Shown one piece after another: positions 8,896 through 17,182 of a DNA stretch of 64,000 nt (within the stretch, counting starts at the first letter, position 1; every line of letters starts with the position of its first letter). The notes under the pieces are model-generated. The model was not told the origin of the DNA, ran no database searches, and saw nothing but the letters and a program-made list of their open reading frames with translations. The DNA lies in contig NZ_FOIV01000002.1 in the NCBI RefSeq assembly GCF_900109055.1, forward strand, positions 248,001 through 312,000. Reading direction: 5' to 3'. The position numbers and the translations under genes are program-made. This DNA comes from Prevotella sp. khp7. GTDB lineage: Bacteria > Bacteroidota > Bacteroidia > Bacteroidales > Bacteroidaceae.

Positions 8896-10023
8896 ATACC
8901 ATTTCATCAATTCTCTGAGATAGGCAGTCAGTTCGGCTGCCATCTTTTCATCTTGATAAATATTTGGGTGCCAATCGTTACCATACCAAGGATCACCTGC
9001 AATGGGAGACATATCGAAACGATATATTTCCTTGTCACCAGCTTTCTGGGCTTCAACCTTCACCTCGTCGAGCAGTTGCTTGGCCGTTTCCAATTCCTGA
9101 TTGTAGAGCATTGAACCAGTGAGAAGTACAATCTTAGCCTGAGGATTATGCTGACGTACCAACTCCAAAAGCTTTTGATAACCCTGCTTTAGCAACTTTA
9201 CATCGTAGTTATTGGTAGACAGGTCGTTGGTGCCAAGATTGATGCAAACCACATCAGGCTGATAGCGGCTAAAATCCCACTTCTCACTCAGGAAACTGGC
9301 CTCGTTACGCACTTTTAAGTCATAGGCATACCCCGTATACTCATACTGAACAGGCATACAAGAACGTGGAGAGCCTGTCTTGACGTCGCCATAGTTACGA
9401 TAGGCGCCAATGCCACTGCGGGCAACCACCCAATGTTGGGCTTCAAGTGCACGTGCTGCGATAGAAGCATAGGAATAATAATGATTCTCTGTCTCGTATT
9501 CGAAATGCTCCTCTTTCTTCAAACCCTCGTTGCCATAACCACAAGTAATGGAGTTACCCACAAATTCTATCTTCCTTAAAGGAAGGGCTGGAGCCTCAAC
9601 AAGTGCCCGCCCCTGGTCAAGCAAGAATCCCCAAAATTCAGGATAAAACTCATAACCCTCGATAATGTACATCAGGCGAACGGTATGGCAACCATCTGGC
9701 AGAGCCGTAGCCAAAGTCACCACAGAATCACGCTCCCCACGGAAAGCCACCTTGAATGGTTCTGCCTCATCTATCTGAGCCATGAAATAACCGCTACAAG
9801 GCTTTGCCATCATTCGAATCGACGTACCCTCGAAAGCAGCTACAATCTGAACACCGGGATAATTGAAGGCAGGACGCTCGGGATTGGTAAAACTGATACG
9901 GCCTGCATACAGAATATGCTTGTCGGTCGGACTGATAAAAGCCCCTTTAAGGGGCACACTCACATTAGCCTTTGCTGACACACCGACTAAAGCCAATAGA
10001 GTCAGCAGAAAAAACTTATTCAT
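8893..10023 (-). CDS. Secreted SGNH/GDSL carbohydrate esterase, CE2-like
   Basis: A 376-aa secreted hydrolase with a cleavable signal (MNKFFLLTLLALVGVSAKA). Residues about 25-140 form a beta-rich CE2-type N-terminal domain. The catalytic SGNH domain follows, with block I FVGNSITCGYGNEG (Ser nucleophile), block III CINLGTNDLS and block V DPWYGNDWHPN (Asp/His). CE2 enzymes deacetylate xylan or glucomannan; activity here is inferred from the family. No glycan-uptake genes flank it. Confidence 0.85.
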   Translation of the reverse strand: MNKFFLLTLLALVGVSAKANVSVPLKGAFISPTDKHILYAGRISFTNPERPAFNYPGVQIVAAFEGTSIRMMAKPCSGYFMAQIDEAEPFKVAFRGERDSVVTLATALPDGCHTVRLMYIIEGYEFYPEFWGFLLDQGRALVEAPALPLRKIEFVGNSITCGYGNEGLKKEEHFEYETENHYYSYASIAARALEAQHWVVARSGIGAYRNYGDVKTGSPRSCMPVQYEYTGYAYDLKVRNEASFLSEKWDFSRYQPDVVCINLGTNDLSTNNYDVKLLKQGYQKLLELVRQHNPQAKIVLLTGSMLYNQELETAKQLLDEVKVEAQKAGDKEIYRFDMSPIAGDPWYGNDWHPNIYQDEKMAAELTAYLRELMKWY

Positions 10024-10044
10024 TGTTTTGTTGGTTATATTTAG

Positions 10045-10512
10045 TTATTTTTTCCAGAAACGGGAAGTAATATCCTCAAACTCACCATTATCGTTTTGGC
10101 GATACAGGCGCTGGTTGGTTGTTGGCGACTTTAGGGGACCTAAGTGCTTGATGAACGGGCCAATCTTGATATAGTCAAAATCAGCCTTATTAATGACAGA
10201 AGAGATAACAGTCTTACCACTATACCATGCCACCTTGAACTCTGGATACATCTCATGGATATAAAGGGCTAGCTGACTCACAGCTTTTGGGTCGCCATCG
10301 CCTCCCATAAAAGATATACATGTAATGTCGCTGCCAAACGTCTTCACGAAGTCGTCGATAGCTTCGGTATTCAGCGGTAGCCCAACATCATCCCAAAGAT
10401 AATAGCTATGACACCCAGGACAATGACACGGGCAATTAGAGATGTTTATTGCCAGTGTCACTTCGTCGGGTATCTCCTGAAATACTATTCCCGTATTGAC
10501 GTATTTCAGCAT
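10045..10512 (-). CDS. nrdG: Anaerobic ribonucleotide reductase activating protein NrdG
   Basis: A 155-aa radical SAM activase that installs the glycyl radical in NrdD. The iron-sulfur ligands are in CPCHCPGCHSYYLWD (CX3CX2C, Cys27/31/34). It has a compact single-domain fold with the FMGGDGDP glycine-rich SAM-binding loop. It begins 3 nt after the nrdD stop, so the two are translated from one mRNA, as is usual. Confidence 0.95.
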   Translation of the reverse strand: MLKYVNTGIVFQEIPDEVTLAINISNCPCHCPGCHSYYLWDDVGLPLNTEAIDDFVKTFGSDITCISFMGGDGDPKAVSQLALYIHEMYPEFKVAWYSGKTVISSVINKADFDYIKIGPFIKHLGPLKSPTTNQRLYRQNDNGEFEDITSRFWKK

Positions 10513-10515
10513 AGT

Positions 10516-12618
10516 TTACAATTTATTCTCCGGAGCATAATATCGGCGGGCAGCCTCCTCCTGACGAGCCTGAGAGAAGTTGCTTACACGCTTCAAATAG
10601 CCAATGATACGAGTCATGTAATCAACGTTCTTAGAATGACAGTGAGGACACTCCTTCAAATAGCGCTTGTCAATATGCCCACAATCGTTACATACAGTAT
10701 TGGGGATGTTGAATGTAAAGTAGTTACAACCTTCCTTGGCAGCCACCTTCAACAAATGCAGATACTGCTCTTTCGACAAGTGTTCGTCAAGGTTCATATG
10801 GAGGGCAGAACCACCTGTCAGATGCTCGATGTATGGCGCACCATGGAGTTTGAACTTATCGATGATGGTAAGCGAATCGTCCTCTACCACATAGAAATAG
10901 CTGTTATAACAATCGCGTGGTACAAAATAGCCATCCTCACGATCCCACTTGGCATGTTTCACACCTACATTCTCGGCAGGAATCATTTCACAGTTAAACA
11001 TCACATCCTTGGTACGATACTCACGGTTGTATTTCTCAATGAGTCCGAGAATACCTTGGACAAAATGCAGATAGTCATCATTAGGCGTTATTTTCAGTCC
11101 CATAAACTCGGCAGCCTCAACCAAGCCGTTGATACCGATGGTGAGATACTGACGACCAATATTAATGTAGCCCGCGTCGAAGAGAGGCAGCATGCCATGC
11201 TGCTGTAACTCTTTCAGGTTTTCATTGTATGCCAACTGGACCTTATGGCAAAGGTCGATAACCTCACCCAAATATTCAAGATAATCCTGATTGTGATTTA
11301 CTGCATATTGGATGCAACGATTAAGGTTGATTGTCAATACAGACTTAGAACCTGTAGATACTCCACCGGCACCGAGGGTATAGCTAAAGCCATTATCAGT
11401 AATCTCATTACGCAGACGACAGCAAGAACTCAGTGAGTCTGCATTGTCACTCATATAGGTGAAGAAACTATGACCCTCTGAATACATTTCTGCAGTAAAA
11501 TCGCCCCACTCTTTATCCTTGCATTCGCCTTTTTCGTCAACGAGCAGAGCCATCGTCTCAACAGGGAAAGTAAGTAGAGTCTTGGTACGCTCATGGTTGA
11601 ACCACTTCATAAAACGCTTCTGCAACCAAGAGAGGCCTTCCCAATCGGGCTTAGAACCATCGGGGAAATAGAACTCACCGAAGATACTCTCAAAATAATA
11701 CTTATCATAATATGCCACATTCCAGAACACGGCCTGATAGTTGCGGGCGCCTGTAGGCTGATTCAGCGTATAGACTATCTGCTCAAAATAATCGGTAATA
11801 ACCTTGTCAATCGTGCGATGCTTCAAACTAAGGTCAGCTTGTTCGTCGGCACGTTTATAATAGTCGAGACCATACTCTTTACCAATGAAATAGTTCATGT
11901 ACATCAGAAACTCTGGTGTGGCGCATGCGCCACTCAGCATAGAGCTGACCATGAAAACCATATTAACAAAACCACCAGCAAACGATTTCAGATTTGTTGG
12001 AGCTGTGGAGTTACCGCCAATGGCAACGGTACCACCAATAAGCCAAGGATACATAGTGATAGAGGCGCAATAGTTGGCTAGGCTCGTCTCGTCGTTCTTA
12101 TATATAAAATGGTGTGTTAGCTTGTCTATGTATTCATCTGCTAACTTCTTGCCATACATCTTCTTAATACGGTCGGTCAAGAGGCGACGGTTAAGACGGA
12201 TGAAGTTCGACTTAGGCAGTTCACCAATCAGCGTTGCTATGTTCTTATGCTCCACATTGGCATTAGCATCATACTTTGAACCAGTTGCAGCGTTCACTGA
12301 CTCCATGTACTCTGAAAGGAAATTCATCTTCTCCAGGGTTTCACGGTCTTCTGTGTGCTGCTGGCGATAGAGGATAAATGACTTGGCAACATTGTAATAC
12401 CCCTCACGCATCAACGCCTCTTCCACTTGGTTCTGGATATCTTCCACGGTGATGTCGTCGTGCATGTCGAGGTGATTCAGAATCTTGGAAACAATACCCA
12501 AGTCTGCCGGTTCATTCACACTTTCAAATGCCTTAACGATGGCATTCATGATTTTGTCTAACGAGAACTGGTCTTTAGATCCGTCTCTTTTGGTAATAGT
12601 AAAGTTTTTAATCTCCAT
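10516..12618 (-). CDS. nrdD: Anaerobic ribonucleoside-triphosphate reductase NrdD
   Basis: A 700-aa glycyl-radical enzyme making dNTPs without oxygen. The N-terminal ATP-cone (FTITKRDGSKDQFSLDKI) is an allosteric domain. The catalytic barrel follows. The C-terminal zinc site CNDCGHIDKRYLKECPHC is followed by TRIIGYLKR, which carries the radical glycine. The frame stays open to 12738, but the -7 promoter box is at 12736-12743, so ATG 12618 is the start, leaving a leader of about 110 nt with two palindromes. nrdG follows. Confidence 0.95.
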   Translation of the reverse strand: MEIKNFTITKRDGSKDQFSLDKIMNAIVKAFESVNEPADLGIVSKILNHLDMHDDITVEDIQNQVEEALMREGYYNVAKSFILYRQQHTEDRETLEKMNFLSEYMESVNAATGSKYDANANVEHKNIATLIGELPKSNFIRLNRRLLTDRIKKMYGKKLADEYIDKLTHHFIYKNDETSLANYCASITMYPWLIGGTVAIGGNSTAPTNLKSFAGGFVNMVFMVSSMLSGACATPEFLMYMNYFIGKEYGLDYYKRADEQADLSLKHRTIDKVITDYFEQIVYTLNQPTGARNYQAVFWNVAYYDKYYFESIFGEFYFPDGSKPDWEGLSWLQKRFMKWFNHERTKTLLTFPVETMALLVDEKGECKDKEWGDFTAEMYSEGHSFFTYMSDNADSLSSCCRLRNEITDNGFSYTLGAGGVSTGSKSVLTINLNRCIQYAVNHNQDYLEYLGEVIDLCHKVQLAYNENLKELQQHGMLPLFDAGYINIGRQYLTIGINGLVEAAEFMGLKITPNDDYLHFVQGILGLIEKYNREYRTKDVMFNCEMIPAENVGVKHAKWDREDGYFVPRDCYNSYFYVVEDDSLTIIDKFKLHGAPYIEHLTGGSALHMNLDEHLSKEQYLHLLKVAAKEGCNYFTFNIPNTVCNDCGHIDKRYLKECPHCHSKNVDYMTRIIGYLKRVSNFSQARQEEAARRYYAPENKL

Positions 12619-12658
12619 TGTTATTGTTCTGTTAATGTTTATCGCCTCATCGTCTCTC

Positions 12659-12724
12659 AAAGTTGTCCATTTTGGAGAACTTTTCTCTATTGAAATCGAA
12701 AAAAGTTTCCCGTTTTGGAAAACT
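12659..12724 (-). promoter_or_regulatory. Two near-palindromic sites in the nrdD leader
   Basis: Site 1 has arms 12659-12668 and 12674-12683 (9 of 10 match). Site 2 has arms 12704-12711 and 12717-12724 (7 of 8). Both have a 5-nt spacer (ATTTT, GTTTT) and share AGTTNNCC/GG(A)NAACT. The centres are 43 bp apart. They lie downstream of the promoter, so they could be repressor operators or RNA hairpins. Confidence 0.5.
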
Positions 12725-12735
12725 CCAACTGGCTG

Positions 12736-12766
12736 CAAAGATACAAAATTTCCCCAAAACCATCAA
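12736..12766 (-). promoter_or_regulatory. Promoter of nrdDG
   Basis: TATCTTTG at 12736-12743 on the minus strand, with TTGA at 12763-12766 after a 19-bp spacer. Confidence 0.65.
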
Positions 12767-12838
12767 TACCTTACAAATAGGTTAACTTAAATTAACACCC
12801 CAAAAATTACCCGCTTTATAAAAAATATCGAATAAAGC

Positions 12839-12869
12839 TTGGATTATTAATTTGTTCGTTGTACCTTTG
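12839..12869 (+). promoter_or_regulatory. Promoter of lemA-DUF2207
   Basis: TTGG (12839-12842), 19-bp spacer, TACCTTTG (12862-12869). Confidence 0.7.
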
Positions 12870-12906
12870 CAAACAATAGTAATCATTAAACCAAACTATT
12901 TCAATT

Positions 12907-13473
12907 ATGAGTACAGCACTAATTATCATTATTGTTTTGGCAGTTATCGTCATTGGTTATTTCATTTCAACCCAACGCTCGTTGGTAAATCTTGATGAAT
13001 TGTGCAAGAACGCCCTGAGTCAAATTGAGGTTCAGCTCAACTCTCGCTGGGATGCCGTACTGGCTTTGGCAAAGATGGCTGCACAATATTCTCAGCATGA
13101 ATCAGAAACACTGATTAAAGTGATTGAACAACGCCGTGGCGAACAAGTTAACACACCTGAAGCTGTGAACGAACAGCAGAGTGCCCTGGGGCAGGTGATG
13201 GGACGACTGATCGCCATCGGTGAAGCCTATCCTGATTTGAAAGCTGCCGATTTGTTTAAGGAAACTCAGGAAGGTGTAAAGCAGTATGAAGAGAATGTTC
13301 GCATGTCGCGTATGATTTACAACGATACCGCAACCAAGATGAACCGCATGGTCCGCCAGTGGCCGTCATCAATCGTTGCTTCCATGCTCCACTTCGACCA
13401 AAAAGAATATCTGAAGGTCGATGAAGAACAAAAAAAGAGTTATCCCAATCTCGATGAAGCATTTAAAAAATAG
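12907..13473 (+). CDS. lemA: LemA family protein
   Basis: A 188-aa membrane-anchored coiled-coil protein. There is one N-terminal transmembrane helix (ALIIIIVLAVIVIGYFI), then the LemA helical bundle (RSLVNLDELCKNALSQIEVQL near residue 24, NDTATKMNRMVRQWPSS near residue 140). LemA proteins are widespread and of uncertain function. It overlaps the DUF2207 gene by 20 nt; the lemA-DUF2207 pairing is recurrent in bacteria. Confidence 0.92.
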   Translation: MSTALIIIIVLAVIVIGYFISTQRSLVNLDELCKNALSQIEVQLNSRWDAVLALAKMAAQYSQHESETLIKVIEQRRGEQVNTPEAVNEQQSALGQVMGRLIAIGEAYPDLKAADLFKETQEGVKQYEENVRMSRMIYNDTATKMNRMVRQWPSSIVASMLHFDQKEYLKVDEEQKKSYPNLDEAFKK

Positions 13474-15124
13474 ATTGTTTTTGTTGCTGGTGCTCTTCGC
13501 ATCAGCAACAAATATTTCAGCCCGTCCATATCTCTCGAATCTCAACATCCGCGTGGTGCTGAGCAAGAATGGTGACGCACACATCACAGAAACCCGTCAG
13601 ATGGAGATTGACTCTGAAGGCACAGAATGTTATATTGGATTGGGGGGAATGAGCGGCAGTGAGGTGCATGACTTGGAAGTGCATGACGAAAGCGGTACCA
13701 AGTTTGAGAACATTGGCAGTTGGGATGTCGACCGTAGTCGTAACTGGAAAGCAGGCAAATGTGGCATTGTGTATAAGGACAATGGATACGAACTCTGCTG
13801 GGGGCTTGGCGACAACGGCAATCGTACTTATATTACCAGCTATACCATCACCAACCTCGTCCGTGCCTACCCTGACGCCGATGCCATCCGTCATATATTC
13901 CTTGATCAGAATGCATCACCAAAGCCCAATAAAGCCGAACTGTCTATCGAGGCAGAAGACTCGGTGCAATTAACCGAAGAGAATTGTGGCATTTGGGGAT
14001 TTCGCTTCGGAGGTGAACTCGCCTTCGAGAATGGAAAAATCATCGCATACAACACGGAGGACTTCGGTAACAACGGTGCCCTATATATTATAGTAAGGTT
14101 CGACAAAGGTATATTCGAACCGACTATCCAAGAAGACGACACCTTTGAGCACAAGAAAGAACAGGCTCTTGAGGGCAGTGACTACAATAGCGATGATGAT
14201 TGGACATGGGAAGACACGTTTATTCTCCTTGCCCTGGTCATTGGGGTCTTCGTTGTACCTGCCATTGCCTTCATCTGGCATATCATTTCAGTTTTCCGAG
14301 CCCGAAGAAAAGCCAACAAAGACCTACTCTGGTATCGTGACATCCCCATGAAAGGCAATCTGCAGCAAGCTAACAACATGCTCAATGCTTATAGATACTT
14401 TGGTTCTGATTACAACAACCTGCTCTCCGCCTGTATCCTGAAACTCATCGACATGGGCGCCATCAGCATCGAACAACAACTCAAAGGCAATGCCGAGCAG
14501 CGCTCGACCTCTGGCCACTTTGCCGAAGCAAAGAACTTCGTCATCCACGACCTGCAGAACTATGCCGACCAGCCCCTGCTGCTCCGTAAGATTCACAACA
14601 TATTCAAAGTGGCCGCTGGCGATGACACCGTACTGGAACCCCGTGAGTTGAAGGTCTATATGAAGAGTAGTAAGAATCAGAGTGCCATCGAATCTTTTAT
14701 CAACACCCTACACACCAAACGAGATCTCTCCTACTACAAGAAACACCTCGACGAGGTTCGTGAGGTGTTCGGCCTCAAAAAGTTCCTGAAAGAATTCTCA
14801 TTGCTTGACGAGCGCCATGTAAACGAGGTTACGCTATGGAAGGACTACATGATCTACGCTACCCTCTTCGGCATTGCCGACCAAGTAATCAAAGATATGA
14901 AGAAGATCAACCCCGAATACTTCAATATGGACCAGGTGGCATCCCAAATGGCCGATGATATGACGTTGCCTATCATCTATTCTACACTTCACTCCGGCAC
15001 ATCCCGTGCCGTGGCCGAGAAGGCAGCTCGTGAGGCCCGTGCCTCTGGCCATGGCGGTCACTCCTCATGGGGAGGTGGTGGCGGAGGTTTCTCTGGGGGC
15101 GGCTTCGGCGGCGGTGTGAGATAA
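13454..15124 (+). CDS. DUF2207 domain-containing membrane protein
   Basis: A 556-aa protein. A signal peptide (KNRLFLLLVLFASATNISA) is followed by the extracytoplasmic DUF2207 domain (RVVLSKNGDAHITETRQM). One transmembrane helix lies near residue 255-280, then a cytoplasmic half. The tail is Gly/Ser-rich (SSWGGGGGGFSGGGFGGG), as usual for the family. Start ATG 13454 lies inside lemA (20-nt overlap); the frame opens at 13421, but the signal peptide fits 13454. The function is unknown; coupling with LemA suggests an envelope role. Confidence 0.9.
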   Translation: MKHLKNRLFLLLVLFASATNISARPYLSNLNIRVVLSKNGDAHITETRQMEIDSEGTECYIGLGGMSGSEVHDLEVHDESGTKFENIGSWDVDRSRNWKAGKCGIVYKDNGYELCWGLGDNGNRTYITSYTITNLVRAYPDADAIRHIFLDQNASPKPNKAELSIEAEDSVQLTEENCGIWGFRFGGELAFENGKIIAYNTEDFGNNGALYIIVRFDKGIFEPTIQEDDTFEHKKEQALEGSDYNSDDDWTWEDTFILLALVIGVFVVPAIAFIWHIISVFRARRKANKDLLWYRDIPMKGNLQQANNMLNAYRYFGSDYNNLLSACILKLIDMGAISIEQQLKGNAEQRSTSGHFAEAKNFVIHDLQNYADQPLLLRKIHNIFKVAAGDDTVLEPRELKVYMKSSKNQSAIESFINTLHTKRDLSYYKKHLDEVREVFGLKKFLKEFSLLDERHVNEVTLWKDYMIYATLFGIADQVIKDMKKINPEYFNMDQVASQMADDMTLPIIYSTLHSGTSRAVAEKAAREARASGHGGHSSWGGGGGGFSGGGFGGGVR

Positions 15125-15142
15125 ATCACAGAAAACAAAAAT

Positions 15143-15175
15143 AGCCACAGATATTTTGTAGTCTGTGGCTTTTTT
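15143..15175 (+). terminator. Intrinsic terminator after DUF2207
   Basis: AGCCACAGA (15143-15151) and TCTGTGGCT (15162-15170) pair perfectly, followed by a T run to 15175. The loop contains the -33 element of the ruvB promoter. Confidence 0.85.
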
Positions 15176-15185
15176 CGTAATTTTG
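15155..15185 (+). promoter_or_regulatory. Promoter of ruvB-coaD-ybeY
   Basis: TTTG (15155-15158), 19-bp spacer, TAATTTTG (15178-15185). The ruvB ATG is 10 nt beyond the -7 box. Confidence 0.75.
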
Positions 15186-15195
15186 CCCCCAGATT

Positions 15196-16233
15196 ATGAT
15201 GGACGAAGATTTCGACATACGGGAAGAACGGTTTTCACAAGGCGAGAAAGACTTTGAGAACGCCTTACGCCCCTTAAGTTTCCGCGATTTCAGCGGACAA
15301 CAGAAGGTGGTGGAAAATCTGGAGGTGTTTGTAGAGGCCGCCAAATATCGTGGTGAGCCCCTCGACCACACTTTGCTTCATGGCCCTCCAGGATTGGGTA
15401 AGACCACACTCTCTAACATCATTGCTAACGAACTGGGTGTTGGATTCAAGATTACCTCAGGCCCTGTACTCGACAAACCTGGTGATTTGGCTGGAATCCT
15501 AACCTCACTTGAGAAGAACGACGTGCTCTTCATTGATGAGATTCATCGTCTGTCACCTGTAGTAGAGGAATATCTCTATTCGGCAATGGAGGATTATCGC
15601 ATCGACATCATGATTGACAAGGGACCTTCAGCACGAAGCATACAGATAGACCTGAATCCTTTTACGCTCGTCGGCGCTACCACTCGCAGCGGATTGCTTA
15701 CAGCGCCGCTCCGCGCTCGTTTCGGCATCAATATGCATTTGGAGTATTATGAGCCCGAAACCCTACAAGCCATCATAGAACGTTCTGCAGGTATTCTAGG
15801 TGTTCCCATCACAGAAGATGCTGCTTTGGAAATTGCAGGTCGATCAAGAGGAACACCTCGTATCGCCAATGCCCTGTTGCGTCGTGTGCGCGACTTTGCT
15901 CAAGTAAAAGGTAATGGTAAAATTGACACTAAGATTACCAAGATTGCGCTGACAGCACTGAACATCGACCAATATGGTCTCGATGAAATCGACAATAAGA
16001 TCCTGCTTACCATCATCGACAAGTTTCGTGGCGGCCCCGTGGGTATTACAACAATCGCGACTGCTATCGGCGAGGATGCCGGTACAGTAGAAGAGGTTTA
16101 CGAGCCTTTCCTTATCATGGAAGGATTTATCAAACGTACCCCCAGAGGCCGCATGGTAACAGAGTTGGCCTATCGCCACTTTGGGCGCAACCCTTACGGC
16201 GGCAACATCATGGAACCGAATCTGTTTGAGTAG
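15196..16233 (+). CDS. ruvB: Holliday junction branch-migration ATPase RuvB
   Basis: A 345-aa AAA+ motor that drives RuvA-bound Holliday junctions. Walker A is [15 protein letters not shown] (about residue 58), Walker [11 protein letters not shown], sensor 1 [11 protein letters not shown], arginine-finger region PLRARFGI, and the C-terminal winged helix [18 protein letters not shown]. Start ATG 15196 or the adjacent ATG 15199. coaD follows after 30 nt and ybeY after that, giving a housekeeping operon. Confidence 0.97.
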   Translation: MMDEDFDIREERFSQGEKDFENALRPLSFRDFSGQQKVVENLEVFVEAAKYRGEPLDHTLLHGPPGLGKTTLSNIIANELGVGFKITSGPVLDKPGDLAGILTSLEKNDVLFIDEIHRLSPVVEEYLYSAMEDYRIDIMIDKGPSARSIQIDLNPFTLVGATTRSGLLTAPLRARFGINMHLEYYEPETLQAIIERSAGILGVPITEDAALEIAGRSRGTPRIANALLRRVRDFAQVKGNGKIDTKITKIALTALNIDQYGLDEIDNKILLTIIDKFRGGPVGITTIATAIGEDAGTVEEVYEPFLIMEGFIKRTPRGRMVTELAYRHFGRNPYGGNIMEPNLFE

Positions 16234-16263
16234 TAAAAAGCGAAGAGTGAGAAGTGAGAAGTT

Positions 16264-16713
16264 ATGAGAACAGGTATTTTCGTTGGGAGCTTTAACCCGT
16301 TCACCATTGGACACGATTCTATCGTGCAACGGGCATTACCACTATTTGATCGTCTGGTAATCGGTGTGGTAGGTGATAATGTACACAAGCCTGACATGCC
16401 TTCTGCCGAGGAACGAATAAAGGCCATTGCTGATTTATATAGTGCGGAGCCTCGTATTGAGGTGAAGGTCTATCAAGGTCTTGCTATCGACTTCGCCAAA
16501 GCAGAAAATGCCCATTTCATCGTAAAAGGAGTACGTACCATCAACGATTTTGAGCATGAACAGTGGCAAGCCGACTTTAACCGTCGCTTAGGGGGTATTG
16601 AGACCATTCTGCTCTACACAGAGCCAGAGTTGGCTAGTGTATCTTCTAGTGCTTTAAGAGAATTGGCGCATTTCGGCGTCGACATCAATCCTTTTCTGCC
16701 GAAAAGGAAATGA
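16264..16713 (+). CDS. coaD: Pantetheine-phosphate adenylyltransferase
   Basis: A 149-aa enzyme of coenzyme A synthesis (4'-phosphopantetheine + ATP to dephospho-CoA). The nucleotidyltransferase signature is GIFVGSFNPFTIGHDSIV (T/HxGH). The C-terminal SSSALREL replaces the ISSTxVRE motif. IVKGVRTINDFEHE matches the family's substrate loop. It lies between ruvB and ybeY on the same strand. Confidence 0.95.
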   Translation: MRTGIFVGSFNPFTIGHDSIVQRALPLFDRLVIGVVGDNVHKPDMPSAEERIKAIADLYSAEPRIEVKVYQGLAIDFAKAENAHFIVKGVRTINDFEHEQWQADFNRRLGGIETILLYTEPELASVSSSALRELAHFGVDINPFLPKRK

Positions 16714-16737
16714 ATAATGACGAAAAGTGAATAGTTT

Positions 16738-17148
16738 ATGATTTCATACGAAGCTGAAGGGGTGAAATTCCCTAACATCAAAAAAAGAGAAACAACCAAC
16801 TGGATTCGCCAAGTGGCAGAGTCTTATGGTAAGAAAGTTGGCGAGATAGGCTATATGTTCGTTAATGACGAAAAGATATTGGAAGTCAACAACGAATATC
16901 TTGGTCACGACTACTATACAGACATCATTACCTTTGATTATACCGAAGGGAAAACGCTTAATGGCGACCTGTTTATCTCTTTGGACACCGTATTCACCAA
17001 TGCTGACAAATTTGGCCGTCCTTATGATGAAGAGTTGCATCGCGTGATTATCCACGGCATACTTCACCTTTGCGGCATCAACGACAAAGGCCCAGGTGAG
17101 CGCGAAATCATGGAAGCAGCAGAAGATAGGGCTTTGGCCATGAGATAA
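16738..17148 (+). CDS. ybeY: Endoribonuclease YbeY
   Basis: A 136-aa metal-dependent RNase for 16S rRNA 3'-end maturation and ribosome quality control. The core YYTDIITFDY and the metal motif IHGILHLCGINDKGPGE are clear. Two of the three canonical His ligands are present; the third position is Asp (HGILHLCGIND). I believe Asp is common here in Bacteroidota. The 3' end runs straight into a palindrome shared with the convergent GH35 gene. Confidence 0.92.
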   Translation: MISYEAEGVKFPNIKKRETTNWIRQVAESYGKKVGEIGYMFVNDEKILEVNNEYLGHDYYTDIITFDYTEGKTLNGDLFISLDTVFTNADKFGRPYDEELHRVIIHGILHLCGINDKGPGEREIMEAAEDRALAMR

Positions 17149-17182
17149 CAATCATCCCCGCTAATCAGCGGGGATGATTGTT
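17147..17182. terminator. Palindromic terminator shared by ybeY and the GH35 gene
   Basis: Perfect 16-bp arms (17147-17162 and 17167-17182) with a 4-nt loop. The last codons and TAG stop of the GH35 gene lie inside the palindrome and the ybeY stop touches it. No strong T tract follows. Confidence 0.7.

Noticed and set aside
10408..11208. A 266-codon plus-strand frame opposite nrdG/nrdD
   Set aside because: Both opposite-strand genes are certain; the antisense translation has no family signature.
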